Of a stretch of DNA of 64,000 nucleotides, positions 24,359 to 32,982 are shown piece by piece. How positions within the stretch are numbered: the stretch's first letter is position 1; the number at the start of each line of letters is the position of its first letter. The position numbers and the translations under genes were made by a program. Where the stretch lies: assembly GCF_014648435.1 (NCBI RefSeq), contig NZ_BMRC01000006.1, positions 186,001 to 250,000 of the forward strand, given 5' to 3'. Below the pieces are notes generated by a model. That model was not told where the DNA came from, made no database searches, and saw nothing but the letters and a program-made list of their open reading frames with translations. Source of the stretch: Nonomuraea spiralis. GTDB taxonomy: Bacteria; Actinomycetota; Actinomycetes; Streptosporangiales; Streptosporangiaceae.

Positions 24359-25920
24359 CCGGCTGGCGGCGGTTGTCCCGCCGGAGCCTGTGGAACGCGG
24401 GCGCCAGGTCGCTGGCGCTCGTGGCGGGCGCGGGGGCCGGGCTGGCGCGTTTCCTGACCGGCCGCGACTGGGAGCTCGGCGGCATCGTGGCCGTCTGCGC
24501 GGGCGCGGCCGTGCTGATCGTGGCCGCGGCGCTGGCCTACGAGACGGCCCGGCTGCGTACGACCGCCTGGCGGCTCACCGCCGACCGGCTGGAGCTGCGC
24601 TCGGGCGTGACCGTACGGCAACACCGCTCGATCCCCCTGGACCGGGTGCGCAGCGTGGACCTGCGGGCCGATCCGGTACGCCGGGCGTTCGGCCTGACCG
24701 TGGTCAAGGTGGGCACCGGCGAGCACGCGGCCGAGGGCTCGGAGCTGGTGCTGGACGCCCTGGACCGGCACTCGGCCGAGACGCTGCGCCGTACGCTGCT
24801 GCGCCAGGACGCGCCCGCGCCCGAGGACGGCCCCCTGGCCGAGCTGCGCTGGTCGTGGATCCGGTACGCGCCGCTGTCGGTCTGGACGTTCACGGGGGCC
24901 GCGGTGGTCCTGGGCGCGGCCTACAAGGCGCTGGACGCCATCGGGCTCAAGGACGTCACCACGCGGACGGCGTCCGGCCTGTGGGACTGGGTGAGCGGGC
25001 AACCCTGGCTCGCGGTCCCGCTGCTGCTGGCGCTCAACGCGGCCGTGGGCGCGCTCGGGGCGTTCCTGCTGTTCGCCGAGTCCTGGGGCCGCTACCGGCT
25101 GGAACGCGAGCCCGGCCGGCTCAGGCTGCGCCGCGGGCTGCTCACCACGCGCTCGCTGACGCTGGAGGAACGCCGGCTGCGCGGCGTCGAGATCAGCGAG
25201 CCGCTGCTGCTCCGGCTGGGCGGCGGCGCGCGTGTCAAGGCCGTCGCGACCGGCCTGGCCAAGAAGGAGGACGAGACCGAGGACGTGGCCGCGCTCACGC
25301 CGCCGCTCCCCCGTGCCGAGGCGGTCCGCGTCGCCGCCTCGATCGCGGGCGCGGGCGTCCCGCCGCTGACGGCGCACCCGCCGGCCGCGCGGCGGCGGCG
25401 GGTCGTGCGGGCGCTGGTGACGGCGGTCGTGCTGGCGGCGTGCGCCGGGCTCGGCTGGTGGCTGCTGCCCGCGTCGTGGTCCCGCGCGTGGGTCTGGGCG
25501 GTGCCCGTCCTGGCGCTGCCGGTGGGGTTGTGGCTGGCCGCCGAGGGGCATCGGGGTCTCGGGCACGCGCTCGGCGGGCGGCACCTGGTCGTGCGCGCCG
25601 GCGCGGTCGTCCGCCGTACGGTGGCGCTCGACCGGGCCGGTGTCACCGGCTGGACGTTCAGGCAGTCGTACTTCCAGCGGCGTTCCGGCCTGCTGACCGT
25701 CTCGGCCTGCACGGCCGCGGGCGGGGGCCACTACGAGGTGCTGGACGTGGGCCGCGGCGACGGGCTGGACCTGGCGGCGCACGCGGTCCCGGGGCTCCTG
25801 GAGCCGTTCCTGACCGGCGCCCCGGACAACGGCCCGCACGGCGGCCCTCACGGCGGTCCGGCAAGCGGCTCGAACGGCTACCCGGCAGGCGGTTCGCACG
25901 GCAAGCGGCAGGCCGCGTGA
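24355..25920 (+). CDS. Multi-PH-domain membrane protein (YdbT-like)
   Basis: A 521-residue membrane protein with three PH-like modules alternating with hairpins of hydrophobic helices, the YdbT arrangement. The repeating signature is visible as SIPLDRVRSVDLRADPVRRAFGL, then RLRGVEISEPLLLRLGGGA, and RAGVTGWTFRQSYFQRRSGL. GTG 24355 overlaps the previous stop as GTGA. The C-terminal tail is a Gly/His/Pro-rich repeat. It should form a complex with the YdbS-like neighbour. A short hairpin follows the stop. Confidence 0.85.
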   Translation: MTGWRRLSRRSLWNAGARSLALVAGAGAGLARFLTGRDWELGGIVAVCAGAAVLIVAAALAYETARLRTTAWRLTADRLELRSGVTVRQHRSIPLDRVRSVDLRADPVRRAFGLTVVKVGTGEHAAEGSELVLDALDRHSAETLRRTLLRQDAPAPEDGPLAELRWSWIRYAPLSVWTFTGAAVVLGAAYKALDAIGLKDVTTRTASGLWDWVSGQPWLAVPLLLALNAAVGALGAFLLFAESWGRYRLEREPGRLRLRRGLLTTRSLTLEERRLRGVEISEPLLLRLGGGARVKAVATGLAKKEDETEDVAALTPPLPRAEAVRVAASIAGAGVPPLTAHPPAARRRRVVRALVTAVVLAACAGLGWWLLPASWSRAWVWAVPVLALPVGLWLAAEGHRGLGHALGGRHLVVRAGAVVRRTVALDRAGVTGWTFRQSYFQRRSGLLTVSACTAAGGGHYEVLDVGRGDGLDLAAHAVPGLLEPFLTGAPDNGPHGGPHGGPASGSNGYPAGGSHGKRQAA

Positions 25921-25931
25921 TCTTCCACGGT

Positions 25932-25958
25932 CTTGCCCATGCCCCTGCGGTGGGCAAG
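25932..25958 (+). terminator. Hairpin after the PH-domain operon
   Basis: CTTGCCCA (25932-25939) pairs with TGGGCAAG (25951-25958), 12 bases after the operon's stop codon. No T run follows. The rest of the gap to 26071 is relatively AT-rich and shows no gene. Confidence 0.5.
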
Positions 25959-26071
25959 CGTGATCGCGCGGCCCGGCGGCTTGCTTACCGATAACGCTAT
26001 TTGTCGCGCTTGCAGCCAGGTTGCAGCCTTATTAACCACACGTTGTCAGAACCGGGGCCCCGCCCGGCCGG

Positions 26072-27649
26072 TCAGCTGCCGACGGGCTGCTTGGCCAGTT
26101 CGGCCACGTAGGCCCTGGCCAGGGCGAGGGCGCCCGCCTGCGCCTCCTTCTCCGGCATGAGCTGGGCCTTGGGCGAGTTGGGCGGTTCGTCCTTGGGCCG
26201 CTCGGCGCCGGAGTAGTCGACCCTGACGACCAGCGCGCCCGTACGGACCATGACCGTGCCGCTGGAGGCCGACACCTCGCCCTGCCGGGTCTGCACGTAC
26301 TGGCCGTAGGCCTGGTCGCCCAGTCCTTCGACGTCGAGCAGCTTGCCCCACGTGATGCCGCCGATGACCGACCCGGCGCTGTTCTTGTCGCCGCCGTACT
26401 CGCCCGCGTAGTACGCCTTGGCCCCGCCCGGGTCGACCGCGCCCGCCCGGTTGGTGAAGCGGTGGGTGGTGATCAGCACACTGCGGATCTTGACGTTCCC
26501 GGCCGCGCCGGGCAGGGCGAGGTTGAGCCACCGGCACTCGGTCTGGTCGTCGTTGCCCGCCTCGGTGCCGCGCGCCCGCGTGGTCGGCTCCGGAACCAGG
26601 CGGGTGGCCGCGTCCGCGACGGCCTGGCAGGCGGGCGGGAAGGCGGCCAGCACCGTGGGCGAGGACGTCGGGCGGGCGGTCGGCGTCTGTGTGGCGGCGG
26701 GCTGGTCGGGCTTGGCCAGCACGCCGGGGTGCTGGGCCTGCCAGGCGGCCACGCCCTTGGCGAAGTGCGCGGCCAGGCCGCTGACCTCGCGGAGCGCGTT
26801 CTCCTCGGTGATGGACCTGGTGCTCTCGTTGGACAGGATCTGGGCGTCCTTGCGCTGCTGCCCGGCCTGGAACTTGACCTCGATCGTCATGTCGCCGACG
26901 CGGGCCTGGGCCTGGCCGTAGGAGTACCAGAGCAGCTTGCCGGCGCGCCGCCAGGTGTACTGCGCGAACGCGCCCTCACCCGCGCCGGTCACGTCCTTGA
27001 CCGGGGAGACGTACTCCTTCTCGTCGGGGTCGAGCGAGGGCTTGGCGGTCGCGCCGTACTTGGCGCCGCGGTAGTCGATCTCGTACGCGTTCTGGGCCAT
27101 CGAACGCCCGGTCTTGGCGCCCTCGCCCTTGTGCTGCTCGATCCTGACGTCGATCTCCCTGGTACGCCAGAACTCCCCGTACGAGATGCGCTGGTTCTGC
27201 CAGTTGCAGGTGAAGTTGACCGTGTAGTCGGAGTCGCGGGACGACTTGGCCACCGTCGCTCCGGGCACCAGCCGTTCGGCCTCCTCCTTGGGCAACATCG
27301 AGCACACGTCCGGGCCCGCCGCGGCGCCGGCCGGAACGGCCGAACGCGCGGCCGACGACGTCGGCCCGGTCGCCGTACCGGCGGGGCTCTTGCCGGAGAG
27401 CAGGAGGTACGCCCCGACGCCGCCCGCGGCCACGACCACGACGAGGGCCGCGGCGAGCACGGGCAGCACCCACGACGGCCGCCCCCGCGACGGCCCGGCA
27501 GGCGGGCCGGACGGCGGGCCGGACGGCGGGCCCCACTGCTGGGCGGGCGGCCCGTAGGGGACCGTGGGCGGCGTTCCCTGTGGCTCGAACCGCCTGCCCG
27601 GCACCGGATGGGGGGTGGTCGGCGGCTCGTACTCGCTACCGGGATTCAC
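26072..27649 (-). CDS. Membrane-anchored protein with two DUF3558-like ectodomains
   Basis: A 525-residue protein. A Pro/Gly-rich cytoplasmic segment (1-58) with repeated GPPSGPP precedes one transmembrane helix (about 60-85) and a large outside part. Two modules begin with a Cys and contain a C-x-W block: VCSMLPKEEAERLV...CNW and ACQAVADAATRLV...CRW. The same module ends the two neighbouring kinases, so this looks like a kinase-less relative that could share ligands or partners with them. GTG 27649 follows AGGAG. Function unknown. Confidence 0.7.
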   Translation of the reverse strand: MNPGSEYEPPTTPHPVPGRRFEPQGTPPTVPYGPPAQQWGPPSGPPSGPPAGPSRGRPSWVLPVLAAALVVVVAAGGVGAYLLLSGKSPAGTATGPTSSAARSAVPAGAAAGPDVCSMLPKEEAERLVPGATVAKSSRDSDYTVNFTCNWQNQRISYGEFWRTREIDVRIEQHKGEGAKTGRSMAQNAYEIDYRGAKYGATAKPSLDPDEKEYVSPVKDVTGAGEGAFAQYTWRRAGKLLWYSYGQAQARVGDMTIEVKFQAGQQRKDAQILSNESTRSITEENALREVSGLAAHFAKGVAAWQAQHPGVLAKPDQPAATQTPTARPTSSPTVLAAFPPACQAVADAATRLVPEPTTRARGTEAGNDDQTECRWLNLALPGAAGNVKIRSVLITTHRFTNRAGAVDPGGAKAYYAGEYGGDKNSAGSVIGGITWGKLLDVEGLGDQAYGQYVQTRQGEVSASSGTVMVRTGALVVRVDYSGAERPKDEPPNSPKAQLMPEKEAQAGALALARAYVAELAKQPVGS

Positions 27650-27722
27650 TGGGACTCCTGAGGTTGCCCTGACTTGCGGGGAAACATGGTAGTGACGCCC
27701 CTTGCAAAACGCTTGCCGGGCG

Positions 27723-29168
27723 TCATCTCGGCAACGCCCCGGACACCATCCGGGCGGCCTTCAGCACCGTCTCCTTGTCGGCCGCCGCCTTGACCGGCAC
27801 GTCCTCGCGGTTCCAGATCACCTCGCCGAGCAGGTTGCTGGAGCGGAAGAGCACGACGCTGTCGGACCGGCCGACCTCGCTGGAGCCCATGGCCAGCTGG
27901 AACCGGCTCTGCACGAACGCCGCCTCCCCCACCCCCGTCACGTCGCCCACCTTGCCGACGGCGGCGCGCGCCCGCGTGCCCTCCGCCGCGCTCCTGGTGT
28001 CCTTCTCGCTGGTGAACCGGCGCAGCGCCACCTGCGGCCCGCCGAGGTCCCCGTCGGGCTTCTCGATCCACATGCGGACGGTGATGCGCCGCGGCCGCCG
28101 TTCGTCCTGACCGGCGAACCACTGGCACTCGCCCGCCCGCGTGGCGCTCCGCACGGGGGTGCCCTTGACGAGCTCGGCGGCCTGGGCGTCGCCGAGCAGG
28201 GCGCAGGGGTCGGGGGCGGTGGCGTACCGGCCGGTCTCCGGTGTGCCGGCCAGGGCTCCGACGGCGTACCAGCCGCCCGCGGCCAGCACCGCGACGCCCG
28301 CCGCGACCGCCACGGGCAGGATCCACCGGCGGCGGCGCCCGGGAACCGGGCCGGAGCGCACCGGCGCGCCGCTGAGCACCTGCCGGACCTGCGCCGGCGT
28401 GGGACGGGCGGCGGGGTCCTTGGCCAGCATGGCCATGAGCAGGCCGCCGAACTCGCGGCCCGCCCGCTCGGGGAACGGCGGGTCGTGCAGCAGCACCGCC
28501 GCCGCCACCGCCGCCGGAAGCTGCCGCTCGAACGGCGCCCGCCCCTCCACGGCGGTGTAGAGGCTCGCGCCGAGCGACCACAGGTCGGCCGACGGGTCCG
28601 AGGGCTGCTCGTTGAGCCGCTCGGGGGCCATGTAGCCGGGCGAGCCGGCGCTGCCGTAGCGGTCGCCGTGGCCGCCCATGGGGGCGGCGATGCCGAAGTC
28701 GGTCAGCATGGCCGAGCCGTCGGCGTCGAGCAGGATGTTGGCCGGCTTGACGTCCTGGTGCAGCATGCCGTGGGCGTGCGCGACCTCCAGCGCCGACAAC
28801 ACCTGGAGCCCGATGCGGGCCGCGTACGGGGGCGGCAGCGGGCCGTTCTCCTTGATCACCTTGTCGAGGGAACGGCCGGTGACCAGGTCCATGATGATCC
28901 ACGGCTGGTCGCCCTCCAGCACCACGTCGTGCACGAGCACGATGGCCGGGTCGCGCAGGCGTCCGGCCGACCTGGCCTCGTGGATGGCGCGGTCGGCGAA
29001 CTCGGCCCGCTCGTGGGGGCTCAGGCCCGGCGGCACGCGTACCTGCTTGACCGCGACCTCGCGGCTGAGCGTCTCGTCGACCGCCCGCCACACGGTGCCC
29101 GCGCCGCCCTGCCCGAGCTGCTCGACCAGGCGGTAGCGCCCGGCCAGCAGGTAGTGGTCACCCCGCAC
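27723..29168 (-). CDS. Receptor-type serine/threonine protein kinase, non-RD (HQD), with DUF3558-like ectodomain
   Basis: A 481-residue Hanks-type kinase. The glycine loop is LGQGGAGTVW, the ATP lysine K41 in VAVKQV, the catalytic loop HQDVKPAN (D139) and the metal motif DFG (157-159). HQD replaces the usual HRD, which could change activation control. A transmembrane helix lies near 285-307, followed by an extracellular module starting PCALLGDAQAAELV with ECQW. The kinase faces the cytoplasm. Its start overlaps the upstream kinase stop by 11 bases, so the two are coupled. Confidence 0.85.
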   Translation of the reverse strand: MRGDHYLLAGRYRLVEQLGQGGAGTVWRAVDETLSREVAVKQVRVPPGLSPHERAEFADRAIHEARSAGRLRDPAIVLVHDVVLEGDQPWIIMDLVTGRSLDKVIKENGPLPPPYAARIGLQVLSALEVAHAHGMLHQDVKPANILLDADGSAMLTDFGIAAPMGGHGDRYGSAGSPGYMAPERLNEQPSDPSADLWSLGASLYTAVEGRAPFERQLPAAVAAAVLLHDPPFPERAGREFGGLLMAMLAKDPAARPTPAQVRQVLSGAPVRSGPVPGRRRRWILPVAVAAGVAVLAAGGWYAVGALAGTPETGRYATAPDPCALLGDAQAAELVKGTPVRSATRAGECQWFAGQDERRPRRITVRMWIEKPDGDLGGPQVALRRFTSEKDTRSAAEGTRARAAVGKVGDVTGVGEAAFVQSRFQLAMGSSEVGRSDSVVLFRSSNLLGEVIWNREDVPVKAAADKETVLKAARMVSGALPR

Positions 29169-30660
29169 GGCGCAACGCCTGTTCGGTCGCCCGCGCGGCC
29201 TTCAGGGCCGCCTGCCTGACGTCGTCGTCGGTCGGCTTGTCGGCCAGGGTGGCGTACTCGACGGCCACCACCAGGTTGGCGATCCGGTAGTAGACGTGGG
29301 CGGAGTGGACGCGGCCGGTCGTGCCCTTCAGCTCGAACGCGAACGCCTCCTCGCCGAGGCCCGGCAGGTCGCGCAGCGGAGTGCGCTTGGAACGCATGCT
29401 GGACTTGACGCCGATCTCGGGCCACGTCCAGTCGATGTCGTCGTACTTGGCCCAGTAGCGCTTCTGGTTCTGGAACAGGGTGGCGGCGGTGGCGGCGGTC
29501 ATGGACCACGGGTCGACGGTGTCGGAGTCCTTCTGCACCTGGAGGCCCACTCCGGTGCCGGCGGCCGGCCAGCCGCACTCGGGGCCCACCTCGTCGGAGT
29601 CGGGCCGGGCCTTGGGCGGGCTCTGGGTGCGCAGCAGGCCGCCGACGTCCTGCGGGGTGAGCAGGGTGCACACGTCCATCGGCACGGTGAAGGCGGCCGG
29701 CGTCCCGTCGTCGTCGCGCAGCAGGTAGAAGCCGGTGGCCGCGGCGGCGACGACGAGCACGAGGCCCGCGGCGGCCCACAGCAGCGGCTTCCGGCCGCGC
29801 CGCCCGACCCGGCGGGGCGCGGTCGCGTGCTCGCCGGCCGGCAGGACCGGCGGCGGGCCGCCCGCGGCCACCTGCCGCAGCGCGTGCACGACGGTACGCA
29901 GGGCGGGACGGGCCGTTGGATGGCGGGCCATCATGGCGGCCAGCAGCGGCCCGAGCGGCCCCGGCGCGACCGGCACCGGCTGTGTGACGGTCGCCCTGAC
30001 CCGTTCGGCGACCGAGCCCTGGTAGGCGTTCCCGCCGGTCACGGCGACGAACAGGGTCGCGCCGAGCGACCACAGGTCGCTGGCCGGGCCGCCGGGCTCG
30101 CCCTCCAGCCGCTCGGGCGCGATGAACCCGGGCGAGCCGATCATGAGCCCCTGCTCGGTGAGCGTGGACTGCCCCTCCTGCCGGGCGATGCCGAAGTCGG
30201 TCAGCACCACCCTGCCGCCGTCGGTCAGGAACACGTTGCCCGGTTTCACGTCCCGGTGCTGCAACCCCTGGGCGTGGGCGGCCTCCAGCGCCTCCAGCAC
30301 GTCGGCCCCGACGCGGGCCGCGTACTCGGGGGGCATGGGGCCGAACTCGCGTACGGTGTCGGCCAGCGTACGGCCCCGCAGCAGCTCCATGACCAGCCAC
30401 GGCCGGTCGTGCTCGACGATGACGTCGTGCAGCGCCACGATGCCGGGATGGCGCAGCCGCGCGGTGGCCTGCGCCTCGCGTACGGCCCTGGTGACCGAGT
30501 CGGCGCGGTCCTTGGGCGGCATGCCTTCGGGCAGGGTGAGCTCCTTGACCGCGACCTCGCGGTCAAGCATCTCGTCCTTGGCCAGCCACACCTTGCCCAT
30601 GCCGCCGGCGCCGAGGGGGCGCAGCAGGGCGTAGCGGCCGGCGAGTCTTCCCGCGGACAT
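29158..30660 (-). CDS. Receptor-type serine/threonine protein kinase with DUF3558-like ectodomain
   Basis: A 500-residue Hanks-type kinase with a complete catalytic set: LGAGGMGKVW, K39 in VAVKEL, HRDVKPGN (D137) and DFG (155-157). A basic juxtamembrane stretch RRVGRRGRK precedes a transmembrane helix (about 295-317). The outside module begins VCTLLTPQDVGGLL and has ECGW. It heads a three-gene unit whose members all share this module. TACCCT lies seven bases before ATG 30660, so the message is probably leaderless. Confidence 0.88.
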   Translation of the reverse strand: MSAGRLAGRYALLRPLGAGGMGKVWLAKDEMLDREVAVKELTLPEGMPPKDRADSVTRAVREAQATARLRHPGIVALHDVIVEHDRPWLVMELLRGRTLADTVREFGPMPPEYAARVGADVLEALEAAHAQGLQHRDVKPGNVFLTDGGRVVLTDFGIARQEGQSTLTEQGLMIGSPGFIAPERLEGEPGGPASDLWSLGATLFVAVTGGNAYQGSVAERVRATVTQPVPVAPGPLGPLLAAMMARHPTARPALRTVVHALRQVAAGGPPPVLPAGEHATAPRRVGRRGRKPLLWAAAGLVLVVAAAATGFYLLRDDDGTPAAFTVPMDVCTLLTPQDVGGLLRTQSPPKARPDSDEVGPECGWPAAGTGVGLQVQKDSDTVDPWSMTAATAATLFQNQKRYWAKYDDIDWTWPEIGVKSSMRSKRTPLRDLPGLGEEAFAFELKGTTGRVHSAHVYYRIANLVVAVEYATLADKPTDDDVRQAALKAARATEQALRRAG

Positions 30661-30667
30661 AAAGGGA

Positions 30668-30673
30668 AGGGTA
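30668..30673 (-). promoter_or_regulatory. -10 hexamer TACCCT for the kinase operon
   Basis: TACCCT, read leftward, is followed by TCCCTTT and ATG 30660. Confidence 0.5.
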
Positions 30674-30780
30674 ACTAAGGATCAAGAAAGATGGTTATTC
30701 GAGCATCGTTCCCCTTCTGCCCCTCCTGCCGTTCCCCGCCGTCGGCGTGGTCCGCCGGAGTAACTGTCGGTCCCCCTCTC

Positions 30781-30786
30781 TATGGT
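30781..30786 (+). promoter_or_regulatory. -10 hexamer TATGGT for the DnaQ-UvrC-like gene
   Basis: TATGGT ends eight bases before GTG 30795; no ribosome site precedes that codon. Confidence 0.4.
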
Positions 30787-30794
30787 CTTGGAAC

Positions 30795-32519
30795 GTGGAC
30801 GCGGTTCAAGGCACCCTCGACGAGCTCGGCACCCCGCTGAGCGACGTCACGTTCGTCGTGTTCGACCTGGAGACCACCGGCGGCTCGCCGGCCGAAGACT
30901 CGATCACCGAGATCGGCGCGGTCAAGGTGCGGGCGGGTGAGGTGCTGGGCGAGTTCTCCACGCTGGTCGATCCGGGCGGGCCGATCCCGCCGTTCATCTC
31001 GGTGCTGACCGGCATCACCGACGCCATGGTGGTGGCCGCCCCGCGCATCGAGGCGGTGCTGCCGAGCTTCCTCGAGTTCATCAAGGGCGCCACGCTGGTG
31101 GCCCACAACGCGAGCTTCGACACCCGGTTCGTCAAGGCCGCCTGCGCCGCCCACGGCTATCCCCCGCCGCCCAACCCGGTCGTCGACACCGTCGACCTGG
31201 CCCGGCGGGTGCTGACCCGCGACGAGACGCCCAACGCCAAGCTGTCCACGCTGGCCAGGTTCTTCCGCAGCCCGACCGAGCCGTGCCACCGCGCCCTCCA
31301 GGACGCCAGGGCGACCGTCGACGTGCTCCACGGGCTGATCGAGCGGGCCGGCTCCTTCCAGGTGCACACCCTGGAGGAGCTGAAGTCGTTCGTCCGCGCC
31401 CCGACGCCCGAGCAGCAGCGCAAGCGCCACCTGGCCGAGTCCGTCCCGCACGCCCCGGGCGTCTACTTCTTCGAGGACGACCGCGGCGAGGTGCTCTACA
31501 TCGGCAAGAGCACCAACCTGCGCAACCGGGTGCGCTCCTACTTCACGGCCGGCGAGACCCGTCCGCGCATCCGCGAGATGATCGGCATCGCCGAGCGCGT
31601 CCGCCACATCGTCTGCGCGACGGGGCTGGAGGCCGAGGTCAGGGAGCTGCGGCTGATCGGCGGCGCCAAACCCCGCTACAACCGCCGTTCGCGTTTCCCG
31701 GAGAAGGTCGTCTGGCTCAAGCTCACCGCCGGTCCCTTCCCCCGCCTGTCGATCGTGCGCGAGCTGAAGGACGACGACGCCACCTACCTCGGCCCGTTCG
31801 GCAGCGCCCGCCTGGCCGACGAGGCCCGCATCGCCCTGCACGAGGCGGTGCCGCTGCGCCAGTGCACCCAGCCGATCAGCCTGCGCACCCGACGGGCGGC
31901 CTGCGTCCTGCACGAGATGGGCCGCTGCGGCGCGCCCTGCGCGGGCCAGGAGAGCCCGGAGGAATACTCCGTGCACGTCGAGAGCGCGCGCCGGGCCATG
32001 ACCTCCGACGCCTCCCTCGTCTACACCGCGGTGTCGGCCCGGATGGAGCGCCTGTCGGTCGAGCAGCGTTACGAGGAGGCCTCCGTCGACCGCGACCGGC
32101 TGGCCGCGTTCGTCCGGGCGGCGGCCCGCATGCAGCGCCTGAGCGCCATCACCCGCATCCCGGAGCTGGTGGCCGCGAGCCCGGCCTTCGACGGCGGCTG
32201 GGACATCCACGTGGTCCGCTACGGCCGCCTGGCCGCGGCCGGTGTCATGCCGAAGGGCGCACATCCGACGCCGTTCGTCGCCTCGCTCAAGGCCATGGCC
32301 GAGGCCGTCATCCCGGGCCCCGGCCCGGTCCACGCCGCCAGCGCCGAGGAGACCGAGTGCATCCTGCGCTGGCTGGAGTCGCCGGGCGTGCGGCTGGTCG
32401 AGGTCGACGGCGTGTGGTCGCTGCCCGCGCGCGGCGCCGCCCGCCACAAGGCCCGCATCGATCTGGCCTACCGCGGCCTTGATCAGCGCCGCGACCGAGA
32501 GGGGCGACCTTTGCGATGA
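30795..32519 (+). CDS. DEDDh exonuclease fused to UvrC-like GIY-YIG nuclease
   Basis: A 574-residue fusion. Residues 15-185 form a DnaQ-type 3'-5' exonuclease: FDLETTGG (DxE), HNASFDTRF and HRALQDARAT. Then comes a GIY-YIG domain, PGVYFFEDDRGEVLYIGKSTNLRNRVRSYF, of the UvrC/Cho type, and a UvrC-like cysteine-containing region (AACVLHEMGRCGAPC). The RNase H-like UvrC half is absent. It may process damaged DNA like Cho. GTG 30795 fits the promoter spacing and a typical N-terminus; a longer in-frame reading from 30747 would lie in the promoter. Confidence 0.85.
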   Translation: MDAVQGTLDELGTPLSDVTFVVFDLETTGGSPAEDSITEIGAVKVRAGEVLGEFSTLVDPGGPIPPFISVLTGITDAMVVAAPRIEAVLPSFLEFIKGATLVAHNASFDTRFVKAACAAHGYPPPPNPVVDTVDLARRVLTRDETPNAKLSTLARFFRSPTEPCHRALQDARATVDVLHGLIERAGSFQVHTLEELKSFVRAPTPEQQRKRHLAESVPHAPGVYFFEDDRGEVLYIGKSTNLRNRVRSYFTAGETRPRIREMIGIAERVRHIVCATGLEAEVRELRLIGGAKPRYNRRSRFPEKVVWLKLTAGPFPRLSIVRELKDDDATYLGPFGSARLADEARIALHEAVPLRQCTQPISLRTRRAACVLHEMGRCGAPCAGQESPEEYSVHVESARRAMTSDASLVYTAVSARMERLSVEQRYEEASVDRDRLAAFVRAAARMQRLSAITRIPELVAASPAFDGGWDIHVVRYGRLAAAGVMPKGAHPTPFVASLKAMAEAVIPGPGPVHAASAEETECILRWLESPGVRLVEVDGVWSLPARGAARHKARIDLAYRGLDQRRDREGRPLR

Positions 32520-32524
32520 CCCGA

Positions 32525-32530
32525 TACAGT
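32525..32530 (+). promoter_or_regulatory. -10 hexamer TACAGT for the Lrp-domain gene
   Basis: TACAGT is followed by exactly six bases and ATG 32537. It lies just after the nuclease stop, giving the small gene its own leaderless transcript. Confidence 0.55.
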
Positions 32531-32536
32531 TAATGC

Positions 32537-32824
32537 ATGGTCACGGCAATTGTCCACATCAAGGCCGAGGTAGACCGGATCCCGGAGGTCGCCCAGACGA
32601 TCGCCGAGATCGACGGGGTCAGCGAGGTCTACTCCATCACCGGCGAATGGGATCTGCTCGCCATGGTCAGGGTCGCCCGTTACGAGGAGGTGGCCGAGGT
32701 CATCCCCGGGCGGGTCAACAAGGTCGACGGCGTCGAGCACACCGAGACCCACATCGCCTTCCGCACCTACTCCAGGCACGACCTCGACGCCGCCTTCTCC
32801 ATCGGCTTCCCCGAGAGCGACTGA
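32537..32824 (+). CDS. Stand-alone Lrp/AsnC ligand-binding (RAM) domain protein
   Basis: A 95-residue protein made only of the RAM effector domain of Lrp/AsnC regulators (VTAIVHIKAEVDRIPEVAQT, then VSEVYSITGEWDLLAMVRV). There is no DNA-binding helix-turn-helix. Such proteins oligomerise and bind amino acids or related ligands; they may modulate full-length Lrp proteins. It has its own -10 and is expressed independently of the nuclease. Confidence 0.88.
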   Translation: MVTAIVHIKAEVDRIPEVAQTIAEIDGVSEVYSITGEWDLLAMVRVARYEEVAEVIPGRVNKVDGVEHTETHIAFRTYSRHDLDAAFSIGFPESD

Positions 32825-32932
32825 CCCCGTCCCCGCACCACCCACGCGCGTCCGTACCCCGGGCCCGGCCGTCCCCCGGCCGGGCCCGCGGCGTTTCCAC
32901 GGCTTTGCTCGAACAAGGCCCCCGGAACGCGG

Positions 32933-32968
32933 ATCGGCCCGGACGGGGCGAACCCCGTCCGGGCCGAT
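32933..32968. terminator. Bidirectional terminator hairpin with CGAA loop
   Basis: A perfect 16-bp stem (32933-32948 with 32953-32968) closes on a CGAA tetraloop. It sits between the rightward Lrp-domain gene and the leftward qcrB. Confidence 0.8.
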
Positions 32969-32982
32969 CTCACGAAGCATCC

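Noticed and set aside
24121..25899. 592-codon frame opposite the YdbT-like gene
   Set aside because: Antisense shadow; repeats of Arg/Gln/Pro without domain signal.
30780..32447. 555-codon frame opposite the DnaQ-UvrC-like gene
   Set aside because: Antisense shadow; the + strand shows intact catalytic motifs.
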